Assembly: GCA_963662175.1 (NCBI GenBank)
Contig: OY759223.1
Span: forward strand, 10,208,249 to 10,272,248
DNA from: Aradus depressus
Taxonomy: Eukaryota > Arthropoda > Insecta > Hemiptera > Aradidae
DNA length: 64,000 nucleotides
Reading direction: 5' to 3'
A program made the position numbers and the translations under genes. The notes beneath the pieces are model-generated. The model had not been told where the DNA came from. It ran no database searches and was given only the letters and a program-made list of their open reading frames with translations. Shown here piece by piece: positions 39,845 through 51,210 of the stretch (its first letter is position 1; the number at the start of each line of letters is the position of its first letter).

Positions 39845-41205
39845 AATTGTATTGTATATTGTTAGGGGCGCTATAGCTGGTCGTTTTCAGGGAGCATTCT
39901 GGGGCATTCAAAATTCTTTCCAATATACCTAATTTAAATTATTCAATGTTATGGAGGATGAAAGGGGAATAAAAATATCATTCGACTAATTGTTGTTTCA
40001 AATCGAACTTTTATTCTATGGAAATAACATTTTCTGTCGAGAATATTCTCATTAAGTATAACATTTGGCAAGAATATTAACACATTAATTAAAGTTCAAT
40101 AACACTTATTGTAGATAATCAAAAAACAATCAAGTAGCTACAATGGCATTAGATTTAACAATTTTTATTTCAAAAAACAACTTTTATAAAACAATATAAA
40201 AAAAAATTCACAATTCCAAGTCCCAAGTGCCACAGACTAACTGGAACTGAGAAATAGAGTTAAATAGAAAGGAAACTGGAAATAAGAAAAATAATAAGGG
40301 GAAGGAGTTTCTTGGAAGAAGGTGCGTCACAGAATCATAATAGACGTATCTTTCTGGTTTAGCACTCTGTACTAGGAGTTGGATTGGTTTTGTGTTCACA
40401 AGAGGCAAGCGTTCATTGAAAATATCTAGGAAAACAATCTGTTTTCGATCAAAGTTGATTTAACATGGGTTGAAAAGTTATGCAACTTTTTTTAAAAAAT
40501 ATATATGAAAATTTCGATAAACTCTTTTTGTATTTTTTTATTTTTATTTATTTATTTTCTATTCAAAACGTATCCCCTGTAATGAAGGATAGTTTCTTCG
40601 ACTATCGATAGTTCTATCGACTAATTGCCCATCCCCACTAAATAAAATACATTGCCTCCGATTTCTGATATATGTAAAGAAAATCTTCTTCACACTAAAT
40701 ACACAATTGACTCAAATATCCTTTTTTTTTTTTTTTTTTAAATTTTTGCCTTAGTCAGGTTTACTGAAGTGGGAGCACGATACCATGTAGGACATTACAG
40801 AGTAATGAGCGGTGTGGTGCGCATGCTCCAATGAACGTAATGGCTGCTATTATGTATGGTCAGACTTTATCTGATATATATTTAATAAGGGTCCGGTTCT
40901 AGCGTGGCCATGCCCCCCCCCTCTCCCATTTTTATCTAACGTTCCGACCACACCCACTTCTCCATTTTTAAAACGAACACTTAGCTTATTGATCAAATTA
41001 TTTCTTTAAAAATTTTTTACTAGCTACTTTGTAAGATTAGAATATGACATCTATTAAATTTCTGCTGTATAATTAGATTTAAAGTTTGTATTTTGGACAT
41101 AACTTATTTTGACTGATCTGATGCACTTTGTTTGGTTAGGTTGAGGTAAGAATGGATATATCATGAATTCGAGAAAAACAATACACTACTTCCCCATACG
41201 ATGTA
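39845..41205. other. Unassigned sequence; hAT right-end remnant
   Basis: At about 40598-40637 actatcgatagttctatcga followed by ttgcccatcccc resembles the terminus of the 26.1-kb hAT family. Otherwise AT-rich DNA with a poly(T) tract at 40722 and no recognised gene. Confidence 0.4.
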
Positions 41206-41209
41206 CAGT

Positions 41210-41965
41210 GGTGTGATGTATAAAAAATACACACATTCAAATTATTAATATTATAAAAATTAATAATATTTATTTCTATAAAAAAAAAAAGATGCAACTA
41301 AATTAGTAAATAAATATATGAATGCATTTTGTTTTAAAACAACCCATGAATAATAAACAAAGCACGACCATTAGCTGTTTTATTTAGTGTAGAGGAGTGG
41401 AGGTCTGAGTTGAGATGGAGTGAGAGTTTAGGCTTAAGGTGTGGAGAACTAAGTTGCAGTGAATTGGTTGTGATTAATTGGAGTTTTAATTAAAATAGAT
41501 GCACAAAGGAGGTACATTAATTTATTTATATGCTTTATATGCCCTAAAGTAACTTAAATTTGAAGAATGGCCAGTATTTAGAGAGAAAAGAGACTAAAAC
41601 ATAAATGTAAAAAATTAGGTTGTAAGATTTCTTTTTTGTTATTAATTTTATTATGTAGTTTAAGTAAATAAACCCAATTATTTGTTCTCGCAAATTCTAT
41701 TCTATTCATTTTCCCTGTTGGCCAACTAAGATAATTTGAAAACTTTTGGATTACATTAAATATTTTTGCAAAACTTAGAAAAACATATGGCATCTCTTAA
41801 GAAATCCAAATGAAAAGTTGGTTAATTGATTTTTTTTTAAATACGTGCACTTTCTTCAAAATTACACGTCTTGAACTTTTGAAAATTTTTTAGGGCCCTT
41901 TTCGGAAATGACTATAGAAATAAAAATTAAATAGACCAGTTCTACAGGAAATGAGTATTAATTTA
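41210..41965 (-). repeat. Family C repeat copy
   Basis: It matches 33900-34425 over the first half. Over the second half it matches, inverted, 35380-35510 (gggcccttttcggaaatgac, gtgcactttcttcaaaatta). A minus frame reads FLSFAKIFNVIQKFSNYLSW, alignable with the short ORF of the other copies. Confidence 0.6.
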
Positions 41966-42115
41966 TTGTTTATTTAATTATTATCAATTTTACTTATATT
42001 TTTTGATTTATTTTAAATTAACATTAACACATTTTTATTACCACAATATAAAACATATGTATACATAGTTAATTGTTTTAGGGTCATTACAAAATTAATT
42101 CAAGTCTTCTAGCTT

Positions 42116-42394
42116 TTGATTGTGCAAGCTTGTTTAAAACTGTTTCAAGGTCTAGATGAATGTCTCTGTATATTGACATCAGAGCTAATCCATTTAATCT
42201 CTCCCCTCATCCCTTGTTTCATAGTAAAGCCTGATTGGTCCTACCTTAGATCTCAGGGCATTTTGCTAGTTGACAATTTAATAAGGAACATTTTTGATAG
42301 GAACCAATTTTCCGATAGGACTAACCGTTTTTTGCATAAATTGAGCAAACTTCTTGAAAATAAAATGTTTCTTATACATCCCTTATACAGCTAA
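42116..42394 (+). CDS. Unrecognised 92-codon ORF
   Basis: MIVQACLKLFQGLDECLCIL to LLENKMFLIHPLYS with TAA at 42392. Composition is plausible for protein (few low-complexity runs). No family is recognised and no splice sites or start context support it. It may be a remnant of a mobile element. Confidence 0.15.
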   Translation: MIVQACLKLFQGLDECLCILTSELIHLISPLIPCFIVKPDWSYLRSQGILLVDNLIRNIFDRNQFSDRTNRFLHKLSKLLENKMFLIHPLYS

Positions 42395-42469
42395 CAACGC
42401 TCTTTCTAAGAATTAATTAGGCTTCCCTCATGAAAATTCATTGAAAAAATTATCTGATTTTTTATTCCA

Positions 42470-42533
42470 TGATCCAGTTCGGATAATTAAACGTTCGGAT
42501 AACTGACATTCGGATAATCCACGCTCTACTGTA
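42470..42533 (-). mobile_element. pogo-like right-end fragment
   Basis: Repeated cggataa motifs end in ccacgctctactgta. The minus strand therefore starts CAGTAGAGCGTGGATTATCC, a pogo-type terminus next to TA. The opposite end was not found. Confidence 0.45.
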
Positions 42534-42534
42534 T

Positions 42535-42905
42535 AGAGGAATATTCTCGGTCAGAAATTCGATGCAGTTTTCAATGGAAATCTTATTTTTCAAATCTCAT
42601 GATCCCAAAAATCAAGAAAAAATGTCTGTTTTTCCCATGTGTCTGTGAACACGATAACTCCAGAAAGAAAATGTATCGACACGAAATTTTATAATATCCA
42701 GAACTCTCTAAGAACGACACCAGTTGGATTTTCAGTCAAATCGACCAAGAAGAGGGGATTAGGGGAACTGCCATTGAAATGAATTTATCGACACAAGATT
42801 TATTATGAAGATTCACAAGCCACAATGTACGTCGATTGGCTTTGGAGGGAGAGCGAACACTTAATTGATTATTTCGTGCTGGTAAAGTACATAGCACAAC
42901 TTTTT
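42535..42905 (-). repeat. Family B repeat copy
   Basis: It runs from ctcggtcagaaattcgatgc through cgataactccagaaagaaaa, ttttcagtcaaatcgacc and ggattaggggaactgccatt to atttcgtgctggtaaagtac, near the terminal motif. Confidence 0.6.
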
Positions 42906-42909
42906 TTTT

Positions 42910-43780
42910 TTTTTTTTTTAAAAACATTTAATTATACATATTTTTAACAATGTGTTGACAGTTGAAATCAGGACCCCATGGGAAAAATATCTATGATCAA
43001 TTATATACTCGGTTATATAGTATTTTCAACAAAACGATTGTATTTTAACTGGAAACAAAATAAAATAACTATAAACTTGAAGTTATATGATCAGAAAGTT
43101 GCCAGAGAACTCTTCGACAAAATTATCCGTTGGGACGTTTTACAGCGGTAATCAAATAAAATGTTAGGCCAAGGATTGGTTAGTTAAAGGCCGTTTATTG
43201 CGCCTGGGAGCTGTTAAAGTGGATTGTTTCAAACTCGTAATATTATAGGACAATAATTGTTTTAAAAAAAACTTTAAAAAAAAGTAAGTAATTTTATTAT
43301 AAAAAAGGAATTGCAGAAAATGAAGGAGAAATTGTTTTCAAAAGTTGGATAATTATTGATTAATTAGACAATCTTTAAATAGGTAACAGTTTTCTATAGG
43401 AGAGTGTAGAAATCAGAATGTTCTTAGTTCAACAGAGGGTCGCTTATTATTTAACTTCTCGTAGACGCATTACTACAATAAAAATAACTATAATAAGTAA
43501 AAAAAAAACACACAAAAATGTCTTCCGTATTTTTTAACTTAATATAATGGAATTCTTCTAGATTTTAATGTCTTTTGATTGAATTTCCGCTCCATTAGTT
43601 CTCATGGCTCTTATCCTCGCTAGTATTTTCCATCTTCTTTTATTGTCTTCTAGCCACCTAAAGCGGAATCTCCTTCTTCTTTCATCCTCCTCCAGGATGT
43701 CCAATATCCTCTTCGGATAGGACCTTTTCTATTCTTTTCAGCATTTTAGGTTCAATTACTCTGTCTATCTATGGTTGCTT
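42910..43780. other. Unassigned AT-rich sequence
   Basis: No coding or repeat signatures beyond homopolymers were recognised. The last ~150 bp grades into the CT-rich array. Confidence 0.45.
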
Positions 43781-45130
43781 TTTCCATTTCTTCATCCACG
43801 TTCATCTTAAGGTGGTACGCAGGAAGCTGTCTCTTCTTCCTCCCTCTTTCAGGATATTCTATCCTCTTCGAAATCCTGTCTCTTTCTCAGCATATTCGGT
43901 TCCATTACTCTGTCTCTCCATGGTTGTCTTTCCCTCTCTTCACCCACGTCCTCCTTAACGTGGTATTCCACGCAGGAAACTGTCTCTTCTTTCTTCCTCT
44001 CCCAGGATGTTCAATATCCTCTTTGAAATTATGTCCTTTTCAGCATTTTCGGTTCCATTACTCTGTCTCTTTATGGTTGCTTTTTCCATGTCTTCACCCA
44101 CGTCCTCCTTGAGGTGTTACACCAAGATGGAAGCTGTCTCTTTCTTTCTTCCTCTTTCAGGATATTCTATCCTCTTCGAAATCCTGTCTCTTTCTCAGCA
44201 TATTCGGTTCCATTACTCTGTCTCTCCATGGTTGTCTTTCCCTCTCTTCACCCACGTCCTCCTTAAGGTGGTATTCCACGCAGGAAACTGTCTCTTCTTT
44301 CTTCCTCTCCCAGGATGTTCAATATCCTCTTTGGAATTATGTCCTTTTCAGCATTTTCGATTCCATTACTCTGTCTCTTTATGGTTGCTTTTTCCATGTC
44401 TTCACCCACGTCCTCCTTGAGGTGTTACACCAAGATGGAAGCTGTCTCTTTCTTTCTTCCTCTTTCAGGATATTCTCTATCCTCTTCGAAATCCTGTCTC
44501 TTTCTATACTTTTCAACATTTTCCTTTACATTACTCTGTCTCTACATGGCTGCCTTTCCCATCTCTTCACCCACGTCCTCCTTAAGGTGGTACTCCACGC
44601 AGGAAACTGTCTCTTATTTCTCCCTCTTCCAGGATATTCTCTATCCTCTTCGAAATCCTGTCTCTTTCTATACTTTTCAGCATTTCCGGTTCAATTACTG
44701 TGTCTCTACATGGCTGCCTTTCCCATCTCTTCACCCACGTCCACTTTGAGCTGGTACTCCACGATGGAAACAGTCTCTTCTTTCTTCCTCTCCCAGGATG
44801 TTCAATATCCTCTTTGTAATTCTGTCCTTTTCTATCCATTTTAGCATTTTCCGTTCCATTAGTCCTTCTCTCTATCTATGCTTTTTCTATATATTCACCC
44901 ACGTCCTCTTTGAGGTGGTACTTCACGATGGAAGCTGTCTCTTATTTCTTCCTCTTCCAGGATCCCCTATGTTTGGGATATTCAGCAAATTGATACTTCT
45001 TTCTTCCTTCTTCAGAATTTCCAGTAACCTCTTGGGAATCCTGTTCTTCATTATTTTTTTTAGCGTCTTTCGCTCTATTAGGTTCTCTCTGCAGCAGACT
45101 CCGATACCCAATACTATTAATTACCACGGT
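43781..45130. repeat. CT-rich tandem array, 154- and 164-bp units
   Basis: The marker cacccacgtcctcc or a close variant occurs about every 154 bp (43941, 44095, 44249, 44403) and then every ~164 bp (44568, 44732, 44896). Two alternating unit types, told apart by aggatattctatcctcttcg versus aggatgttcaatatcctctt, form a ~308-bp dimer in the first part. Overlapping ORFs on both strands are by-products. Confidence 0.85.
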
Positions 45131-45734
45131 CCGACATGGTAGATTTAGGACAGATTTAGTCCGACTGACTAACCTTCTCTCTCCAAATCGGAGATCATCC
45201 TGATCCTGGCAAGCTATTCACTAATGTATGTAGTTAAGTCTACTATCCCATTACCCCTTCTATATCCTTATCCATCTCCTCTTTCCGTAATCATAGCTTC
45301 CTTCGGGTTCTCCCTCCGGCCTTCCTCGAGAAACAGAGTTTGAAAAAATAACACAAGTAACTATCAACTTTAAAAGATCAATTACTCTAAATAGTAAGTA
45401 CCACTACCTACTGCTTCACACAAATAAGAAGAAAAAAATCATTAAATATTGCTGTTTCTATAAGTGGTATCATTTCGTTGGAAAACATTTTTTTTTCTTG
45501 ATCAGGTAAGAGAAGGCTTCGCTTCTAGATACAGATACATATCATAAAAGGCTCCAGATGGATGAGTACAGCTATTATTCTCAAAGGGTACCTACTCGTA
45601 CCAAAGGCGCCAATCTTTCATCGAATCTCATCAATCTGTTTATGCTCGTGATAATTAAAGAATGTTGTTGTATAAAATAAAAATAAATATATAAAAAATA
45701 GTTGAATTAATAAAATTAATAATAATTAAAACAA

Positions 45735-46085
45735 AAAAATAAAATTACCACATTTCCTGTAGAAATTATATGTATAGATGGTCTTTTCCTAAATTTTGAT
45801 TTCCACACTAATTTCCGAAAATGGCCATTAATAAAAATCAAAAGTTCAAGACGTGCAATTTTCAAGAAAGTCTACGTAGGTATTTAAAAAAATTTCATTT
45901 AACAAACTTTTCATTTGGCTTTCTTCTAAATTCACTAAAGAGATGCCATATTGTTTTTCTACATTTTTCAAAAATGTTAAATCTAATCCAATGGTATAAA
46001 TTATCTTACTGGGTTAACAGGGAAATGAATAGCATACAATAAGAGAACAAATACTTGGGTTTATTTTACTTAAACCTACATTATA
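45735..46085 (+). repeat. Family C repeat copy with uninterrupted target site
   Basis: It carries atttcctgtagaaattatat, caaaagttcaagacgtgcaa and ggctttcttctaaattcact and lacks the 342-bp insertion found at 35523. It serves as an empty-site reference. Confidence 0.6.
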
Positions 46086-46099
46086 AATTTAGTTAACTG

Positions 46100-46765
46100 T
46101 TACACTTACTTACTTAAACCATTATGGACATACGGATCACAGATATACGGTTCAGCAAAAACATGCAACATCAAACGAATTCAGGCCTCTTCAGTCAAAA
46201 AACCTCAGACTGATAACACAGTGCACCCCATACATAAACAACAGAACACTTCATAACTATCTTATGATACACACAGTAGGTACCCGACAAAATACAAACT
46301 ACTTACATACGGTTTTTTAGAAAACTTTACACCCATACAAATCCAGAAATACGTACTTTATCTTCACAACACTTACCACAAAACCTCCCATGAAGGTTGA
46401 AGAGAAGATGGCACCGCGACTTACTGCCACCTTAAATCCTATTCGTTCTTAATATTTTTTATTTTTTACATTATTTTCCTTTACTTTTATCATCTTTCTT
46501 ACCCATCCATCAAAATTGACTTTCAATTCCTTTTTATTTATAATTTTTTTTTTAAATTTTCTTATTTATTTATTTATTTTTTTTTTCTGTTCTTGTCTTC
46601 ATAATCAATATAAATTTTCGTCCCGAGGACCTACCACTAGGTGGCCTTCCTCTCACATGCCATTCACGCCAACATATCCATACCTACCATCATAGATGCT
46701 GGTTGTTGCACCCTAGCAACAGTTGCATCTGTCTAAATAAAAGACAAAAAAAAAAAAAAAAGAAA
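46100..46765 (+). pseudogene. Jockey-type LINE 3' end (RT tail, 3' UTR, poly(A))
   Basis: Codons read KPLWTYGSQIYGSAKTCNIK and RIQAS. After a frameshift they give the LRLITQCTPYINNRTLHN motif typical of the C-terminal RT region of jockey-like elements. A later stretch corresponds to the terminal RRLKRRWHRDLL-type end. The 3' UTR (ttgttgcaccctagcaacag) ends in aaataaaagac plus a 15-base A run. Confidence 0.65.
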
Positions 46766-46920
46766 AAACTAAATATTGAAAAATTATAAATTAATATTAT
46801 AAATAATTTTTTTAAATTTGAACTTTTTTGAGAAGGTAGAGTGAGTGTGTACTGTAAGCATGCTTGGTATAAGGAAGTCCTGTAATGGTTACATCACATG
46901 GTTTTTCTAACTCTCTATGT

Positions 46921-47205
46921 TAGTTAGTTATTATGATTCATGCCCGGGCATTAACTAACAAAGTCATATCGCCTACTACCAGAGCGCTCTTTCGTCACCC
47001 TGGTGAACATGAGAGTCCTAAATTTTGCTTACCCTAAATTTTTATTCACCAAGGGTGTAGGGTCTTTAACGAGTATCTGACATCGTACAGGCTCGGGATC
47101 ACCGCTTAGCGTCCTATCTGAAGAACGGCGTGTTTAAGGGGTTTCGAACCCGCGCAACTAGACCTCAGTAAGCAAGCACGCATACCACTGAGCTAATGGC
47201 CCCCT
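46921..47205 (-). mobile_element. SINE1, near full-length
   Basis: Minus orientation from attatgattcatgcccgggc through the body to the tRNA-like head gggtttcgaacccgcgcaac...accactgagctaatggcccc. Confidence 0.85.
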
Positions 47206-47650
47206 CTCTAATCCTCTACGTCATTCAGTTCTGTAATCAAAGTTACAATAATCATAAGTTTAAACTTTATGGATTCTCTTCGATTTGCTCACAGCCCAGT
47301 CCCACTTTCACTGCTCACACTCTGAATAAAGAATATCTTTAGAATAGTCGATTAGCTATGGATATGTAAAAGTTAGCAGCTATACACTTTAGTAACATAT
47401 GATTTTGAAAATAAATGCCCCCCAGGCTCCCTCTCTGCCTTCTATATCTAAATTATTCAAAAATCTGAATTAATGAGACCACTAAATATGGAATCGAAAG
47501 ATAATTTTAAAAGAAAAAAATTACATCATACGAGATTATTGATTTGTAAAGGTAGTACTTTAAAGTTGATACGAGTAACAAAAAAGGAAACAACTGAACT
47601 GAGTATTTTATGTTCATTTGATATTTATTTCTTCGGTAGTTAGGTATATA
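47206..47650. other. Unassigned sequence
   Basis: AT-rich, with no ORF, repeat or RNA signature recognised. Confidence 0.45.
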
Positions 47651-47652
47651 TA

Positions 47653-47875
47653 TTACCAGAGCGCTCTGTTGTCACTCTGGTGAACAGGAAGGCCTCAATT
47701 TTGCCATCTATGGTTTTTTCAATGACATCGTGGTCATTGCTTTACGTCATATCCGAAAGACGGCGTGCTCAAGGTTTTATCCTCCAAGATTAAAAACCCA
47801 AGGGCCTAGGCCGGATTTCGAACCCACGATTTTAAGTTCAGTAGTTAAGCAGGCTACCTCTGAACTACCGGTTTA
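47653..47875 (-). mobile_element. SINE1, diverged
   Basis: It contains ccagagcgctctgttgtcac, catccgaaagacggcgtgct-like body and a head with tttcgaacccacgattttaa. Several deletions shorten it. Confidence 0.8.
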
Positions 47876-47967
47876 CCTTGGTTTAGTTGCCTAGGTGCAT
47901 CCTCATGGTTTTTGTAATAATAATAATAATAATAATTTTTATTATGTTTAAAGGGATCACCCCTATA

Positions 47968-48607
47968 CAGGGTGGCCCAGATGAGCGGGCCAAAAGTGAA
48001 ATAACTCCTAAACGGTTAGAGATATCAAAATTGTGCATAGGGCTAAAGTTGTAGCACTCGCAGAGAGCTACTACATGGCGTCCTCGAAAAGACATAAATG
48101 ACCCTTTTAATAGATCAAACTGCCCTTCGAAGGGCGAGGTTCCCTTTTGACCCTTAAGTATCATTACATTTTATTAAAGTACTAAAGAAACAAGGAAGAA
48201 CTGTGCAAACAGATTTTTGATACGTCAAGTAGTTCTCGAAAAAAAAAACTGTTAAAGTTGCACGTTTATCTTATTCTGAAGTTAGTTGGAATTCAATAAC
48301 TTCTGAATAAGGAAAACGTGCAATTTTAAACGTTTTTGTTCCGAGAACTACTTGACGTATAAAAAATCTGTTTGCACAGTAATTCCTTGTTTCTTCAGTA
48401 CTTTAATAAAATGTAATGAAACTTAAGGGTCAAAAGGGAACCTCGCCCTTCGAAGGGCTATTTGAGCCGTTAAAAGGGTTATTTATGTCTTTTAGAGGAC
48501 GCCATACTATAGCTATCGGCGAGTGCTACACCTTTAGTCCTATGCACAATTTTGATATCTCTAACCGTTTAGGAGTTATTTCACTTGTGGCCCGCTTATC
48601 TGGGCCA
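47968..48607. mobile_element. Foldback element, ~640 bp (TIR CAGGGTGGCCCAGAT)
   Basis: The left end follows TA with cagggtggcccagatgagcg. The right arm mirrors the whole left half (cgcttatctgggcca) but its last four bases are deleted. Both ~300-bp arms are complementary around an AT-rich centre near 48290. Each arm contains an open frame reading outward (see findings). TA at the left edge suggests a Tc1/mariner-type target. No transposase. Confidence 0.85.
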
Positions 48608-48689
48608 GTACATATAATTGAGTCAATGTCAATTACATTTACGTATCATTGACACTATTATCATTAACATTAACATTAAGGTGATTTAA

Positions 48690-48740
48690 TCACCTTACAA
48701 CTTCCCCAGCTGTATAAAGTATAGGGGAAGTTATGAAGTG
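48690..48740 (-). repeat. Family B terminal fragment
   Basis: The sequence acttccccagctgtataaagtataggggaagttatg is the family B terminus with its sub-terminal inverted copy. A second scrap is near 48940-48965. Confidence 0.5.
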
Positions 48741-49091
48741 TGGGGATAGTCGAGTCATTGTAAGACAGTAGTGGCCACTGCATGTTGACACTTTGATGGT
48801 GCCGCCACACGTGTAAAGACACGTGTCAGACCACCCTCAGTCCCCATGAAATATGCCTTCCGCACCATTCACACATCGTCTCACCACTTGACAAATATCT
48901 CACTTTAAAGATCAGAAACCATTTTTTTTTTTTTACTTTTCCAGGTATAAGGGAAGTTATATAATCAGAATTCACTTGGTTTTGACTATTCAGTAAACCG
49001 TCAGAGCCAGAAAGGTTAGCAGTCTCTATTAATTTCATCTCGTACATAATTATTTTAATTGATTTGTCGTAAGTAATGACGTATTTATTGG

Positions 49092-49384
49092 GATTCCACC
49101 GGTAGCTCAGTGGTATGCGTGTTTGCCTTCTGAGCTCATCAAGATCGTGGGTTCAAAACCCGACCGAGGCCCTTATTTTATTTTATGTGGGAGGAATTAT
49201 AAACTTAAGCACGCCGTCATTTGGATGGGACGTTAAGCGATGGTCCTATCCTAGGTGAATAAAAATTTAGGACTCCCATAGTAGAGTCGGGCTAATGTCC
49301 ACCAGAGTGACAAAAGAGCGCTCTGGTAGTAGACGATATGACCTCGTAGTTAAAGCCAGGGCATGAGTCATAAAACCTAACTAA
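49092..49384 (+). mobile_element. SINE1, near full-length
   Basis: The head (ccaccggtagctcagtggta, gggttcaaaacccgaccgag), body and hairpin are present, with a ~35-bp internal deletion and a minimal tail (aacctaacta). Confidence 0.88.
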
Positions 49385-49522
49385 AAAGCTATTATCAATT
49401 TTAATTTTTACTGATTTTGCAGAAGGAAAATGTTAGAAATGGCAATCCATAAGCCTCCGATTATCCTGGATTCTCTTGAAACAATTGAATTAAAGTGATT
49501 CAAGTGAGCATACTCGTATACT

Positions 49523-49948
49523 TAGGGGCGTAGCCAGGGGGAGCCCCCCCCCCCCCCCAGAGGAAAAACCAAGATTACTAAAATTGTGCTTTACTTAAAT
49601 GTACATGTACAAAACAAGTCATATTACATTTATTTAAATATATATGAATTCGATCATTTCATTTCCTCGCTAAAAATTTTCATTTATGTTATACTTTATA
49701 CTCTTAAAGCTGATTTAAAAATGCAAAGCGCAGTACATTTGCTGCTGCTGCGCTTTGCATTTTTGCTGCTCATGTAAAGTCAGAGTAAGTATTACAGTCT
49801 GTGGTTTCCTCAGGCTTCTATAGGGCTGTGTCTCCCAAACTAATAACAAAAGTCTGCAACGCTAACCACGGAAACTGCGGGCTGTGCCCTCGGGAGTATA
49901 TACCCCTCCCCCCCCCCCCCCCTGCTCAAAATCCTGGCTACGTCCCTG
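49523..49948. mobile_element. hAT MITE family H1, copy 1 (8-bp duplication cgtatact)
   Basis: The termini aggggcgtagccagg and cctggctacgtccct are inverted repeats with C/G homopolymer tracts just inside. The duplication cgtatact is exact at 49515-49522 and 49949-49956. The interior includes gcagcgcagtacatttgctg-type palindromic sequence and ggaaactgcgggctgtgccc shared with copies 2 and 3. Confidence 0.9.
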
Positions 49949-50007
49949 CGTATACTTAATAAAAAGTGTATTTCTAAAAAACTTACCTACCTATATGATT
50001 TTCAGGA

Positions 50008-50513
50008 CATGGAGATAATGATGATATTGTGGAGGACTTTTTTGAAGACGACTGGCTAGAGACTATAGAGGAAAATGATAGAAGATAGAAAAAGCAACGA
50101 AGACAGAGCTGAAAAGGAACATCCGTTAACACAAACCACTGAAGATGAAGAAGAGGGAATGAGCCCATGCAAAAAGTATTCTGAAATAGAAATAATCATG
50201 TATGATTTCCAGGGTTTGGAGATGTTGCAAGCAATGATGAAGACTTTGAGATTGCAATGATGAAGACTATGAGACTGAAGAAGATAGTTCTGAAAGGGAT
50301 CAAGGACTCAGCAGAAGACAGTCTAAAAGAAGACACGTTAAAGAACGTAATTGGAAAAGGGAGCAGAATAAAAGGAGAGAGTTAGGGGATGCGTATGAGG
50401 GCAAAAAGTATGTCGATGGATAATGGGAATACAACAAAACAGGGCTCTCAAGGAAAGATGCGCCTGCTAAATCTCTACCAAGAATAGTAAAGCAACGAAA
50501 GCTACTTTAAAGT
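50008..50513 (+). pseudogene. Decayed gene of unknown multi-exon family, first recognisable part
   Basis: After a possible acceptor (atgattttcag) an acidic frame reads GHGDNDDIVEDFFEDDWLE. A second similar acceptor (tgatttccag at ~50215) precedes another acidic segment. A basic stretch then reads RQSKRRHVKERNWKREQNKR and RELGDAYEGKKYVDG, a TAA stop, WEYNKTGLSRKDAPAKSLPR and KQRKLL. From memory, the W-KR...G--Y pattern resembles an uncharacterised, multi-copy insect protein family. The in-frame stop and later disruption mark it as dead. Confidence 0.4.
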
Positions 50514-50529
50514 AAAAAGTAAAGAAAAA

Positions 50530-51200
50530 ACATATGTTTAAAAAAAAATGTTTGTCTATTTCACAAATATATATAATATGGGAGTACTCTCGTTATTGCT
50601 ACCATCTTCAGCCACGACTTAGCAAAAACTAAATGGAAGTTCAACCAGTATACAATTCAAACAATCTTCCTTCAGCCTCCACTGGATTTTTCCTGTCCCT
50701 CCTGTACAGTTATGTCTTAAAATATGGAAAACATTAAAAATAAAATTTCGTCTCAAATTGAAATCTTAATAATAAAAGAAAAAAATTTGAAATAGTATGA
50801 GCTGATTAAAATACAAATATATATGCATATATGAAATAAATCAAATATGACAATAATAAATATATGAATAAAAATATATAAAATAAAGATACATAGTTTT
50901 TTGAGGAACTAGGTACACACAGAGATTGGAGGCTTATATTATTGGCCATACAAGGGGTGAATATTTGAGATTGGTCTGATCGTTCATACAATTTCCTTTT
51001 TGGAGTGCTCTGTTTATTTCCAGTTGTTCCACTGAGTTGACTAATGTATCTTTGTCACAGAAAAGTAGGTATTGTATGCCTGTATTTGTATCAAAATGGT
51101 GTTTGTTTTCGTTTGTGTTGTACGTAAGTTGATTTTACTGAGTTGTATGTTGTGTCAGTGTTTATTCATATTTCTGATATTTGTTCTTTTACCTTTTACC
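50530..51200. mobile_element. Probable Penelope-like insertion in the decayed gene
   Basis: The leader ttgtctatttcacaaatata and tatatataatatgggagtac match the layout of 35523-35864. The segment separates two parts of the same decayed gene. Its exact ends were not fixed. Confidence 0.4.
50585..50618 (-). ncRNA. Degenerate hammerhead-like motif
   Basis: Minus strand: TGG, CTGAAGA, T, GGTA, then GAGA instead of GAAA, AGTACT, C and CCA. Helices I and III are intact, but helix II and the GAAA box have changed. Confidence 0.4.
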
Positions 51201-51210
51201 TACTTTAAAG

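Noticed and set aside
43771..44844. Four overlapping ORFs of 113-144 codons
   Set aside because: They are repeats of the CT-rich array unit, rich in F, L and S, with counterpart frames on the other strand.
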